Positions 1 through 7,821 of a DNA stretch of 64,000 nt are shown here, in pieces. The DNA lies in NCBI RefSeq assembly GCF_003947415.1, contig NZ_QHKL01000001.1, positions 930,001 to 994,000 of the forward strand, written 5' to 3'. Position 1 is the first letter of the stretch; each line of letters opens with the position of its first letter. The notes under the pieces were generated by a model. The model had not been told where the DNA came from, did no database searches, and saw nothing but the letters and a program-made list of their open reading frames with translations. The DNA is from Amycolatopsis sp. WAC 01376 (GTDB lineage: Bacteria; Actinomycetota; Actinomycetes; Mycobacteriales; Pseudonocardiaceae). The position numbers were made by a program, and so were the translations under genes.

Positions 1-140
1 GGTTCGACACTCGCGTGAAGGTCGACTTGGGACGCCGAAAGGGGCGGATCACGCTCGAATTCGGCTCGGTTGACGATCTTGAACGCATCGTCGCGCTCAT
101 GGATCAAAATCAGGCAAATCAGACATCCGAAACCGATTAG
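1..140 (+). CDS. parB: ParB chromosome-partitioning protein, C-terminal end only
   Basis: The open frame from base 3 to the TAG at 138-140 encodes 45 residues that resemble the ParB C-terminal dimerisation tail: a short segment with [10 protein letters not shown] and [11 protein letters not shown], which is the usual end of ParB/Spo0J proteins. ParB binds parS sites near the origin and spreads on DNA to build the partition complex. The 5' part, with the CTP-binding and helix-turn-helix regions, lies outside the window. The identification is supported by the order of the following genes, which matches the M. tuberculosis region next to parB (Rv3917c). Confidence 0.88.
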   Translation, partial: FDTRVKVDLGRRKGRITLEFGSVDDLERIVALMDQNQANQTSETD

Positions 141-225
141 GGATCACACCGGGTCGTTTTGTCACGGTGACGATAGCTGTGTGCTGACCACTCGGTGACG
201 ATGAGTGCTTGAACTGGGGGCAAGT

Positions 226-897
226 GTGAAGGCGCTCTTCGACGGTCGAAATCCTCGCGCGGTGGTCTTCGACTGCGACGGATTGCTCATGGACACCGAG
301 CCGTGTTGGTCGGTCGCCGAGACCGAACTGTTCGCGCGGCGAGGTCTGCCGTTCGGTCCGGACGAGAAGGCGTTGGTGATCGGCAAGTCGCTACCGGCCG
401 CCGCCGACGCGATGGCGAAGGCGTTCGGCGAACCCGGCGGCGGCGCCGTGATCGCGGACGAGTTGCTGAGGTTGGTGACCGAGGTCGTCACCGCGAAGGC
501 GGAGGCGATGCCCGGCGCGCGTGAGTTGGTCGAACTGACCGCAGCCGCCGTTCCGGTCGCCGTCGCGAGCAACTCGCCCCGGGCCCTGTTGGACGCCGCT
601 CTCCTCCGCGGCGGACTTTCGGCGATGTTTCCCGTGAAACTGGCCGCCGATGAGGTGGCCGCGCCGAAGCCCGATCCGGAGATGTACTTGACCGCGTGCG
701 ATCTCTTGAACGTCGAGCCCGCCGACGCACTGGCGTTCGAGGACTCGATGACCGGCCTGCGGTCGGCGCGAGCGGCCGGGCTGCCCGTCATCGGGGTGCC
801 CACGTTGCGACAGCAGGACTTCCCCGCCGATTTCGTGATCGGCTCGCTGCGCGACGAAGAACTGCTGGCATGGGTGCGCGGCTGGCCCCGGCGATGA
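226..897 (+). CDS. HAD-superfamily phosphatase (beta-phosphoglucomutase-like)
   Basis: A 223-aa haloacid dehalogenase-like hydrolase. Motif I is FDCDGLLMDTE with the nucleophile Asp16 and acid/base Asp18. Motif II is ASNSP, motif III is the Lys in APKPDPEMY, and motif IV is FEDSMTG. The alpha-helical cap between motifs I and II places it with the beta-phosphoglucomutase/phosphoglycolate phosphatase type. The start is placed at the GTG at 226 because GGGGG at 216-220 gives a good ribosome site; a GTG at 205 would add 7 residues. The stop overlaps the next start (ATGA at 894-897), so the two genes are translationally coupled. The substrate cannot be read from the sequence. Confidence 0.85.
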   Translation: MKALFDGRNPRAVVFDCDGLLMDTEPCWSVAETELFARRGLPFGPDEKALVIGKSLPAAADAMAKAFGEPGGGAVIADELLRLVTEVVTAKAEAMPGARELVELTAAAVPVAVASNSPRALLDAALLRGGLSAMFPVKLAADEVAAPKPDPEMYLTACDLLNVEPADALAFEDSMTGLRSARAAGLPVIGVPTLRQQDFPADFVIGSLRDEELLAWVRGWPRR

Positions 898-1280
898 CCG
901 GTCTGCCCTTCGTCCGCTTCCAGAGTCCGATTCGCAATGAGCGGGGAACCTTCACCGGGGTCTTCGGTCTCGTCAACGGCCTCGCCCGGGCTGGGCGCCT
1001 CACGGTCGAGCAGGAAGCCTTTCGCCGGACGAGCAATGATTGGTTCGACACGAACTTCACCAACCCAGCGCACGTCGACCCGAGCGTCTACGACGTGGAC
1101 GTGAACCCCGGGGCCGCGGCGTGGTTCAAAGCGACCGCTCGGGTCTTCATCGAGCGGGTCGACGGCTACCTGTCGATCCTGGAGACGCACGAGGTCCCGT
1201 GCGAGGCCGTCTGGTCGGCGAACCCGGGCCGGGTCATCTACGAAGATGAGCACCAGGTCGTCGCCGTAGCCCGGAAATGA
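894..1280 (+). CDS. Conserved hypothetical protein, 128 aa
   Basis: I do not recognise this family. The protein starts MTGLPFVRFQSP and is a compact, soluble-looking alpha/beta protein with no signal peptide or membrane segment. It contains an aromatic- and acid-rich central part (DWFDTNFTNP, VDPSVYDVD) and a region reading ARVFIERVDGYLSILE. It overlaps the HAD phosphatase by 4 bases and is followed at once by a strong hairpin at 1282-1314, so the pair forms a short operon. The coding frame is supported by strong third-position GC and the coupled start. Confidence 0.75.
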   Translation: MTGLPFVRFQSPIRNERGTFTGVFGLVNGLARAGRLTVEQEAFRRTSNDWFDTNFTNPAHVDPSVYDVDVNPGAAAWFKATARVFIERVDGYLSILETHEVPCEAVWSANPGRVIYEDEHQVVAVARK

Positions 1281-1281
1281 A

Positions 1282-1314
1282 AAGGGGACTCGCCCGCACC
1301 GGGCAAGTCCCCTT
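1282..1314. terminator. Bidirectional terminator hairpin
   Basis: A 15-bp stem with one internal mismatch (AAGGGGACTCGCCCG paired with CGGGCAAGTCCCCTT) and a 3-base loop. It lies between the stop of the plus-strand 128-aa gene at 1280 and the stop of the minus-strand Ddl-like gene at 1327, so it can terminate both. Confidence 0.85.
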
Positions 1315-1326
1315 CGTCGATCAGAC

Positions 1327-2277
1327 TCAGCTCTTGCGTGCGATCGCTCGGCCGACGAGGCCGGCGAAGACCGATCCGAGGGTGGCACCGGCCGCCTCGA
1401 TCGCGACCGGAACGATCGACGTCTCGGTCAGGCCCGGCGACAGGTTCACCGCGAGGAAGTAGACCGTGCCGTCTTCGGCGACTACGGCGTCGGTGCGTGA
1501 GATGTCGCGAAGCCCGAGTTGCCGGTGCACGGCGACGGCCAGTTCGCCGACCGCCTTGGCGGCGTCGTCGGGGATCCGCGCGGGAGTGAAGAAGTCGGTC
1601 AGCCCGGCGGTATAGCGGGCGGTGTAGTCGTACACGCCGCTCTCCGGGACGATCTCGACCGCGGGCAGTGCCTCGGGGCCCTCTTCGCCTTCGATGACCG
1701 TCACGGCCACCTCGACGCCGGATACGAACTTCTCGGCGAGGACCGTGTCGCCGTACGCGAAGCAGCCGACCATCGCACCGGGCATCTCCGCGGCGTCCTT
1801 GACGACCTGGGCGCCCAGCGCCGAACCGCCCTGGTCGGGCTTGAGGATCAGGGGCAAGCCCAAGGTTTCGACCATCGCGTCCAGTACGGCTTGCGCACCG
1901 AGTTCGCGGAAGGTGCTGTGCGGCAGCACGACCCAGTCCGGCGTGGTGAAGCCCGCGTCGGCGACGAGCGCCTTGGCCGTCGGCTTATCCCACGCCCGGC
2001 GGCAGCCCTGCGAGCTGGTGCCGACATAAGGCACGTCGAGCATCTCCAGCACCGTCTGCACCGCGCCGTTCTCCCCTTCACCGCCGTGAAGGGCGACGAT
2101 GGCCGCGTCGGGGCGCTGGGTGCGAAGGCGTTCGAGCAAGCCCGCGTCGGTGTCCCACTCTTCGACGATGAGACCTTCCGCCCGCAACGCGACCGAAAGC
2201 CGGCGCCCGGAGCGGATAGAGACGTCGCGTTCGTGGGAAAGTCCGCCTGCGAGTACGGCAACGGTGCGGTCGACCAC
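1327..2277 (-). CDS. D-Ala-D-Ala ligase-like ATP-grasp protein with a missing metal ligand
   Basis: A 316-aa ATP-grasp protein with the D-alanine--D-alanine ligase layout. The N-terminal LAGGLSHERDVSIRSG resembles the Ddl Glu/Ser motif, ALHGGEGENGAVQ follows, then the ATP-grasp loop KPDQGGSALG and the C-terminal Asp of RTDAVV. The last metal motif, normally Glu-x-Asn (LEANTSPGMT in E. coli DdlB), reads LAVNLSPGLT: the Glu equivalent to DdlB Glu270 is Ala276 (codon GCG, 1450-1452). Ligase activity is therefore in doubt. Start GTG at 2277 has GGAG six bases upstream. It lies 37 bases after the aminotransferase gene on the same strand, so the two may be co-transcribed. Confidence 0.8.
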   Translation of the reverse strand: MVDRTVAVLAGGLSHERDVSIRSGRRLSVALRAEGLIVEEWDTDAGLLERLRTQRPDAAIVALHGGEGENGAVQTVLEMLDVPYVGTSSQGCRRAWDKPTAKALVADAGFTTPDWVVLPHSTFRELGAQAVLDAMVETLGLPLILKPDQGGSALGAQVVKDAAEMPGAMVGCFAYGDTVLAEKFVSGVEVAVTVIEGEEGPEALPAVEIVPESGVYDYTARYTAGLTDFFTPARIPDDAAKAVGELAVAVHRQLGLRDISRTDAVVAEDGTVYFLAVNLSPGLTETSIVPVAIEAAGATLGSVFAGLVGRAIARKS

Positions 2278-2314
2278 CGAGGACTCCTTATATGTCTATG
2301 GGACGTCCGGTCGA

Positions 2315-3634
2315 TCAGACCGTGTCCGGAGAGGGGTTCTGCGGCCCCGAGATCGAACGGGGGCTCGCGTTACCGAAGGTACGCGCCAAGTCCATTTCGG
2401 ACTCGAGCACCGCCGCGAGCCGCCGGACGCCTTCGCGGATCCGCTCGGGTGTCGGGTAGCAGTAGGAAAGACGAAGTTGTCTGCTGCCGAATCCGTCGGC
2501 GTAGAAACCGGTTCCGGAGGCGTACGCGACCCGGGCCGTGACGGCTCGCGGCAGCATCGCCTTCGTGTCCACGCCTTCCGGGACGGTCATCCAGACATAG
2601 AAACCGCCGTCGGGTTTGGTCCAGCTGCACCCGGCGGGCATGTGCTGATCGAGCGCGGACAGGATCGCGTCCCGGCGCTCCCGGTAGTTCTCGCGGAAGG
2701 TCTTGATCTGACCCATCCAGTCATGAGTCGAGAGGTATCGCGACACGATCAACTGGTTAAGCGTGGGCGGACAAAGGGTCGCGGACTCGGCAGCGAGCAC
2801 GAGTTTCTCCCGGACGGCGTGCGGCGCGAGCACCCAGCCGACCCGCAGCCCGGAGGCGAAAGTCTTCGAGAACGAGCCCAGGTACACGACGTTGTCGGGG
2901 TCGATCGAGCGGAGCGCCGGGTACGTCTGCCCGCTGAAGCCGAGCAGACCGTACGGGTTGTCTTCGACGATGAGGATATCGTTTTCGCGGCAGATCTCCA
3001 CGATTTCCGCACGTCGCTCGACGGCCAGCGTGACGCCGCCGGGGTTGTGGAAGTTGGGGATCGTGTACAGGAACTTGACCCGGCGGCCCGCTTTCCGGGT
3101 TTCCGCGAGCGCGGCACGCAGCCCCTCGGGGACCAGGCCGTGGTCGTCCATCGCGACGTGGACGACGTTCGCCTGGTACGCGGCGAAAGAGCCGAGCGCG
3201 CCGACGTACGAGGGGCCTTCGGCGATGATGACGTCGCCCGGATCGCAGAACAGCCGGGTGACCATGTCGAGCCCCATCTGGGAGCCGACCGTCACGACGA
3301 CGTCGTCCGGGTGGGCCTTGATGCCTTCGAGGGCCATGATCTCGCAGATCTGCTCGCGCAGCGACGGGACGCCGTGCGCGGACCCGTACTGGAGCGCGAC
3401 CAGGCCCTCTTCGGCGATCAGTTCGCCGACCTGCCCGGACAACGTGTCCAACGGGAGCGCGGCGAGGTTCGGCATCCCGCCGGCGAGCGACACCACCTCG
3501 GGGCGACTGGCGACCGCGAACAAGGCCCTGATCTCGGAGGCAGTCATCCCGGCCGTACGCGCGGCGTAGCGGTCGAGATGAGGGTCGAGGTTGTGTCGGC
3601 CGGGCTCCGGCCGGACAGGGCGATTCTCGGTCAT
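2315..3634 (-). CDS. PLP-dependent class I/II aminotransferase
   Basis: About 439 aa, fold type I aminotransferase of the 2-aminoadipate/LysN-like type related to the catalytic half of MocR regulators, but without a DNA-binding domain. Visible features are LAGGMPN near the N-terminus, the IPNFHNPGG motif, VEDNPYG with the Asp that contacts the pyridine nitrogen, and GSFSKTFASGLRVGW with the PLP-binding Lys. The start is uncertain: ATG 3634 begins MTENRPVRP, while ATG 3691 has a GGGAGGG about 12 bases upstream and would add 19 residues. It is divergent from the GNAT gene and upstream of the Ddl-like gene. Substrate unknown; an amino-acid supply role beside the Ddl-like protein is speculative. 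Confidence 0.85.
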   Translation of the reverse strand: MTENRPVRPEPGRHNLDPHLDRYAARTAGMTASEIRALFAVASRPEVVSLAGGMPNLAALPLDTLSGQVGELIAEEGLVALQYGSAHGVPSLREQICEIMALEGIKAHPDDVVVTVGSQMGLDMVTRLFCDPGDVIIAEGPSYVGALGSFAAYQANVVHVAMDDHGLVPEGLRAALAETRKAGRRVKFLYTIPNFHNPGGVTLAVERRAEIVEICRENDILIVEDNPYGLLGFSGQTYPALRSIDPDNVVYLGSFSKTFASGLRVGWVLAPHAVREKLVLAAESATLCPPTLNQLIVSRYLSTHDWMGQIKTFRENYRERRDAILSALDQHMPAGCSWTKPDGGFYVWMTVPEGVDTKAMLPRAVTARVAYASGTGFYADGFGSRQLRLSYCYPTPERIREGVRRLAAVLESEMDLARTFGNASPRSISGPQNPSPDTV

Positions 3635-3829
3635 CAGGCGCTTCACCCGTGCTTCGAAGTGGACATAGTCGCTACCGACTGGTAGTTCCATCGAGTGTAA
3701 CCACCCTCCCTTGAGGGGCCCTGGCCTTCCGGTGTTCATCACATCGGCCTATCCTCGGTCAGGTCCCCTTCAGTGAGTCCTGCTCGGGACAGGGCTGCGT
3801 CGGGTGTCGTCGTTCAGGGAGGTTTGTCG

Positions 3830-4474
3830 GTGTCGCGTCGCGTCGTGGGCGTAACCCTGGACAACCTCGAACATCTGCCCAAGAGCTGCCGCCGCTGCGT
3901 GTACTGGGAGCTGGCGCCGCATTTGAAGGCGCAGGCCGAGGAGTACGGCGCGACAGAGGTCGAGAAGGAAGCCTGGGTCTCCAGCGTGCTGCTGGAGTGG
4001 GGTTCCTGCGGCCGGATCGTCTACAGCGACACCCTGCCGGTCGGTTTCGTGCTGTACGCGCCGCCGAACGCCGTGCCGCGTTCGCTGGCCTTCCCGACTT
4101 CACCGCCCGGTCCGGACGCGGTTCTGCTGACCGCCTTCCAGATCCTCCCCGAATTCCAAGGTGGCGGACTCGGCCGGATGCTGGTGCAAGCCGTCGCGAA
4201 GGATCTGACCAAACGCGGGGTCCGCGCGATCGAAGCCTTCGGTGACGCCAAGCCCGACGAGACCGATCCGGACGGCGGGCACAGCTGCGTGCTGCCCGCC
4301 GCGTTCCTGCAGAGTGTCGGCTTCAAGACCGTGCGGCCGCATCCGCGGTGGCCGCGGCTGCGACTGGAACTGCGGTCGGCGATCTCGTGGAAGGAAGACG
4401 TGGAAGCGGCCCTCGAACGGCTGCTCGGCCAGGTCTCCATCACGACGGCCGAGCCGAGCATGGGCCGCGCCTGA
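3830..4474 (+). CDS. GNAT-family N-acetyltransferase (Rv3916c-like)
   Basis: A 214-aa protein with an acetyl-CoA-binding GNAT signature, ILPEFQGGGLGRMLVQAV, and the core beta strands around it (LPVGFVLYAPP). An N-terminal segment with SCRRCVYWEL contains a CxxC-like pair, a feature of the Rv3916c-type proteins found beside parB in related genomes. Start GTG 3830 is chosen because AGGGAGG at 3816-3822 is ideally spaced; a longer frame would begin at 3773 without such a site. It is followed by a perfect 18-bp terminator stem at 4515-4557. The acceptor substrate is not known. Confidence 0.8.
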   Translation: MSRRVVGVTLDNLEHLPKSCRRCVYWELAPHLKAQAEEYGATEVEKEAWVSSVLLEWGSCGRIVYSDTLPVGFVLYAPPNAVPRSLAFPTSPPGPDAVLLTAFQILPEFQGGGLGRMLVQAVAKDLTKRGVRAIEAFGDAKPDETDPDGGHSCVLPAAFLQSVGFKTVRPHPRWPRLRLELRSAISWKEDVEAALERLLGQVSITTAEPSMGRA

Positions 4475-4514
4475 CCTTCTTCGCCTTTTCGGACGGCTAT
4501 CTTCCGCTTGCCAT

Positions 4515-4557
4515 GAACGGTCCTTTCCTTGCAAATTTCGCAAGGAAAGGACCGTTC
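4515..4557. terminator. Terminator hairpin after the GNAT gene
   Basis: An uninterrupted 18-bp inverted repeat (arms 4515-4532 and 4540-4557; core GGTCCTTTCCTTGC) around a 7-base loop AAATTTC, 41 bases after the GNAT stop. It is one of the most perfect hairpins in the window. Confidence 0.85.
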
Positions 4558-4630
4558 CTAGCGCTCGCGTGAGCCGCTTTAGCAGAGTTTCCGAGTACGC
4601 GCAGCAGCCGTCCCCTGCCTTGGGGACAGC

Positions 4631-4693
4631 TGTGGGTAACCCGCCGAGTTATCCACAGATCGCTGATAGGAGCGGTGGAAAATCTGTGGATGG
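4631..4693. other. Cluster of DnaA-box-like sequences in a gene-free stretch
   Basis: The 370-base gap between the GNAT gene and cwlM (4475-4846) contains one exact DnaA box TTATCCACA (4649-4657). It also holds TGTGGGTAA (4631-4639, reverse of TTACCCACA) and TGTGGATGG (4685-4693, reverse of CCATCCACA). The downstream half (4700-4840) is G-rich with no recognised gene. The stretch lacks the dnaA-dnaN context of oriC. Confidence 0.55.
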
Positions 4694-4846
4694 GTAGGCT
4701 GGACCTGGGGACGCCCCCCGGGAAGGGCGGGGGCTGCGCGCCGGGTGGGGCTAGGGGTGGCGTGGGTCGGCGAGGGGTGACACAACCGGTTGTGCCGAGG
4801 GTGTCGGCAGGGGGATGTGCGCTCGCGTGCGGGTGTGGAGGACTGG

Positions 4847-5995
4847 CTACTCCGCTTTGGCGAGTTCGTGGGCCAGGACGTCCGCGAAGGTGAACGTGCC
4901 TGTCGGCTGGTCCCCTTCACCGAGGAGATACAGGCGCTTCACGGCGACCAGGATGCCTTCGGCGACGATGTCGCGGAAAGCCGGGTCCGACAGTTTGCGG
5001 CTGTCTTCCGGGTTGGTCAGGTAACCGATCTCGATCCGCACCGCCGGGCAGCGGGTGCGGGTGAAGATCTCCCAGGTCTTGTAGTGCGTGCGGCAGTCGA
5101 GCATGCCGGTGCGGGCGGCCAGCTCGCGCTGGATGAAGCCCGCCAGCAGCTCACCGACGGTCGACGTGGCGCCGTTGCCGGTACCGAAGTGGAAGCTCGC
5201 GACCCCTTGCGCCTTGGGCGAGGGGTTCTTGTCGTTGTGCAGCGAAAGGAACAGGTCGGCGCCCGCCTCGTTCGCGAACTTCGCCCGTTCCCCCTCGGTC
5301 GGGCTTTGGTTCGGGCCGCGCGAGATCAGCGCCTCCATGCCCGTGGCCTGCATCCGGCCTTCGAGCCGCCGCGCGAGGTCCCAGGCGATGTCCGCTTCAC
5401 GCAGACCGCTGGCGACGACACCGAGGTCGTCGCCACCGTGGCCGGGGTCGATCACGATGCGCTTGCCGCGCAGCCGCGGACCCGCCTGCCGCACCTGCTC
5501 CTGCTCGCGCAGGAAGACGGGACGGCCGCCGCGCGCACGCGGCGAGGAGAGCCGGTGCAGTTCGCGGATCGTGGCCGGGCCGCACATGCCGTCGGAAACC
5601 AGGCGCATGTCGCGCTGGAAGGTCTTGAGCGCGCGTTCGGTCTGGGGACCGAAGTGCCCGTCCGGGCGGCCGGCGTCGAAACCGAGTTCGGTCAACCGCT
5701 CCTGGAGCGCGAAGACGTCGTCGCCCTGCATGGGTGCGGAGAACATGTAGGTGAGCGGGCGGCTGCCCAGGTGGAAGCCTGCGCCGCGAAGCGCCTGGTA
5801 GGTCGCAGGACCCACCAGACCGTCGGTGATGAGCCCACGGCGCTGCTGGAACGCCCGCACGGCATGTTCCATCGCCGTGTCGAAGACCTCGTACTCCCCG
5901 GATTCGGTCACCGGCGGGAGCAGCTCCATCGCCGCCAGCGTGGACCTGATCTCGGCGACGTCCGGTCCGGCGTCACCGCGGCGGAGTACCCGCAT
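4847..5995 (-). CDS. cwlM: CwlM: peptidoglycan-binding / amidase_3-fold regulator of murein synthesis
   Basis: A 382-aa protein with two N-terminal peptidoglycan-binding repeats (about residues 5-70 and 90-150; RAFQQRRGLITDGLVGPAT and KTFQRDMRLVSDGMCGPAT). These are followed by an N-acetylmuramoyl-L-alanine amidase_3 domain. The zinc-site residues appear kept: His in DPGHGG, Glu in READIAWDLA, His in LSLHND and the catalytic Glu in EIGYLTN. There is no signal peptide, as in mycobacterial CwlM, which is known to act in the cytoplasm by activating MurA after PknB phosphorylation. The C-terminal tail PTGTFTFADVL is Thr-containing and matches the location of the phosphorylated tail in the mycobacterial protein. 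It lies downstream of trxA and is divided from it by a terminator. Confidence 0.9.
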   Translation of the reverse strand: MRVLRRGDAGPDVAEIRSTLAAMELLPPVTESGEYEVFDTAMEHAVRAFQQRRGLITDGLVGPATYQALRGAGFHLGSRPLTYMFSAPMQGDDVFALQERLTELGFDAGRPDGHFGPQTERALKTFQRDMRLVSDGMCGPATIRELHRLSSPRARGGRPVFLREQEQVRQAGPRLRGKRIVIDPGHGGDDLGVVASGLREADIAWDLARRLEGRMQATGMEALISRGPNQSPTEGERAKFANEAGADLFLSLHNDKNPSPKAQGVASFHFGTGNGATSTVGELLAGFIQRELAARTGMLDCRTHYKTWEIFTRTRCPAVRIEIGYLTNPEDSRKLSDPAFRDIVAEGILVAVKRLYLLGEGDQPTGTFTFADVLAHELAKAE

Positions 5996-6195
5996 GCACT
6001 CCTCGCTCTTCCCTTTGGGGCACCGATCGAGCTCGATGCACGACTCTGAAAACCCTGCGGGGCGAACCCCGGTGCTCTATTGTGCCCTGTGAACTCTCGG
6101 TGAGCGCGGAGGCCCGGTCGGTGCGTCAAGCGCCCGTTCGTGGAACTCGTCCAGGCGTTCCCGTAACGGTGAGATTTACCCAGTCTGCCGAACGA

Positions 6196-6229
6196 CGAAA
6201 CCCGGAGCCTGGGCAGGCCCCGGGTTTCG
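6196..6229. terminator. Terminator of the trxB-trxA operon
   Basis: A 10-bp perfect stem (CGAAACCCGG / CCGGGTTTCG) with a 14-base loop, 18 bases beyond the trxA stop on the minus strand. Confidence 0.75.
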
Positions 6230-6246
6230 GCTGGTGAAACGCGAGA

Positions 6247-6570
6247 TCAGAGGACGTCGGCGAGGTCCGACAGCAGCGCGGCCTTCGGCTTGGCGCCGAC
6301 GATCTGCTTCACCGGCTTGCCGCCCTGGAACAGGATCAGCGTCGGGATCGACATCACCTGGTAGTCACGCGCAGTGTTCGGGTTGGCGTCGATGTCGAGC
6401 TTCGCGATGGTCAGCTTGTCGCCGTTTTCCGCCGCGATCTCCTCGAGCACCGGGGCGACCATCTTGCACGGACCGCACCAGGTGGCCCAGAAGTCGACCA
6501 GCACGGGCTTCTCGCTCGTGAGCACGTCGTCGACGAACGTCTTGTCGGTCACCGTCACGGTGTTGGCCAT
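6247..6570 (-). CDS. trxA: Thioredoxin
   Basis: A 107-aa classic thioredoxin. The active site WCGPCK has redox Cys32 and Cys35; the cis-proline lies in SIPTLILF. It reduces disulfides in cytoplasmic proteins using electrons from thioredoxin reductase, which is encoded immediately upstream (41-base gap) in the same operon. It corresponds to trxC (Rv3914) by position. It ends at a terminator that separates it from cwlM. Confidence 0.97.
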   Translation of the reverse strand: MANTVTVTDKTFVDDVLTSEKPVLVDFWATWCGPCKMVAPVLEEIAAENGDKLTIAKLDIDANPNTARDYQVMSIPTLILFQGGKPVKQIVGAKPKAALLSDLADVL

Positions 6571-6611
6571 GGTGTCTCCTTCTGGGTGGTGAAACTCCGG
6601 TGTGGGGAAAG

Positions 6612-7607
6612 TCAGTTGGTGGTGGCGCCGTAGCCGCCGCCGACCAGCTCAGGGGTTTCCTGAGCGGTCTCGACACCGGCGTGCTCCGCCAGCCATCGTT
6701 CCGCGTCGATCGCCGCGGCGCAGCCCGAGCCCGCGGCGGTGATCGCCTGCCGGTACGTGCGGTCGACCAGGTCGCCCGCCGCGAAAACACCCGGAAGGTT
6801 CGTGTACGAGGTCCGGCCCTGGGTGAGCACGTAACCGTCCTCGTCGAGGTCCACCTGACCACGCACCAGTTCACTGCGCGGATCGTGACCGATCGCGACG
6901 AAGAACCCGGTCACGTCCAGCTTCGACTCTTCGCCGGTCACCGTGTCCTTGAGCTTGAGGCCCTCGACCTTGCCTTCGCCCTCGACCTGGGTGATCTGCT
7001 TGTTGAGCGCCCACTTGATCTTCTCGTTCTCGCGGGCACGCTCCAGCATGATCTTGGAGGCGCGGAACTCCTCGCGACGGTGGACGATCGTGACGGACTT
7101 GGCGAACTTCGTCAGGAAGGTCGCCTCCTCCATCGCGGAGTCGCCGCCGCCGGCGACCACGATGTCGTGGTCGCGGAAGAAGAAACCATCGCAAGTGGCG
7201 CAGGCGGAGACGCCGCGGCCGAGCAGCTCCTGCTCGCCAGGGACGTTCAGGTAGCGCGCGGCGGCGCCCATCGCGAGCACGACCGAACGGGCCGCGTAAC
7301 GCTTGCCGTTCGCGACGACGTACTTGACGTCACCGGTCAGCTCGACGGACTCGACGTCCTCCTGGCGCAGGTCGGCGCCGAAACGCTTGGCCTGCTCGCG
7401 CATCTCTTCCATGAGGTCGGGACCCTGGATGCCTTCGCGGAAGCCGGGGAAGTTCTCGACCTCCGTCGTCGTCATCAGCGCACCACCGAACTGAGTGCCC
7501 TCGAACACCAGCGGTTCGAGCTGCGCTCGTGCCGCGTAGACAGCGGCGGTGTAACCCGCAGGACCCGACCCAACAACGATCAGGTTCCTGATCTCCTCGG
7601 CAGCCAC
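6612..7607 (-). CDS. trxB: Thioredoxin reductase (NADPH)
   Basis: A 331-aa low-molecular-weight flavoprotein. The FAD-binding motif is [17 protein letters not shown] at residues 11-27. The redox-active CATC pair is Cys136 and Cys139, and the NADPH-binding motif is [10 protein letters not shown]. The second FAD motif [19 protein letters not shown] is near the C-terminus. It transfers electrons from NADPH to TrxA, encoded next in the operon. A disulfide-stress-type ECF promoter is visible just upstream (7646-7672). Confidence 0.97.
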   Translation of the reverse strand: MAAEEIRNLIVVGSGPAGYTAAVYAARAQLEPLVFEGTQFGGALMTTTEVENFPGFREGIQGPDLMEEMREQAKRFGADLRQEDVESVELTGDVKYVVANGKRYAARSVVLAMGAAARYLNVPGEQELLGRGVSACATCDGFFFRDHDIVVAGGGDSAMEEATFLTKFAKSVTIVHRREEFRASKIMLERARENEKIKWALNKQITQVEGEGKVEGLKLKDTVTGEESKLDVTGFFVAIGHDPRSELVRGQVDLDEDGYVLTQGRTSYTNLPGVFAAGDLVDRTYRQAITAAGSGCAAAIDAERWLAEHAGVETAQETPELVGGGYGATTN

Positions 7608-7645
7608 CCGTGACCTCCGCTCGTAGTGACCTGTTCACCAGGCTC

Positions 7646-7672
7646 AACACGATCGTAGGGGCCGGTGTTCCC
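7646..7672 (-). promoter_or_regulatory. SigR/SigH-type promoter for trxB-trxA
   Basis: On the minus strand the sequence reads GGGAAC (7672-7667), an 18-base spacer, then GTT (7648-7646). This matches the GGAAY-N18-GTT pattern established for Streptomyces SigR and mycobacterial SigH promoters, which drive trxB-trx operons. The -10 element ends 39 bases before the trxB start, a sensible leader length. Confidence 0.65.
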
Positions 7673-7748
7673 GTGGTGACCGGCGCTACTTTCTCTCGCC
7701 TTGCGCCACGGCGTAGATCCGACCTCTAGCGCCGCTAGGAAAGCTAGC

Positions 7749-7765
7749 GCGATAGCAAAGGTCCC
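7749..7765. repeat. Dispersed short repeat, copy 1
   Basis: GCGATAGCAAAGGTCCC, running into the terminator stem at 7761. The same 17 bases occur at 24231-24247 and 58271-58287. Confidence 0.8.
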
Positions 7766-7803
7766 TCGCTCCCCCGAAATGGGGCTGATGGGGAGCGAGG
7801 GAC
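7761..7803. terminator. Terminator after the sigM / anti-sigM genes
   Basis: A 14-bp perfect stem, GTCCCTCGCTCCCC with GGGGAGCGAGGGAC, and a 15-base loop. It is 18 bases beyond the anti-sigma gene on the minus strand and upstream of the trxB promoter, so it separates the two transcription units. Confidence 0.8.
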
Positions 7804-7821
7804 CAGTGAGGTTTCGGTCGG

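Noticed and set aside
4475..4846. This gap as the chromosomal origin
   Set aside because: It has only three box-like sites and lacks dnaA and dnaN on either side, so a full oriC is not supported.
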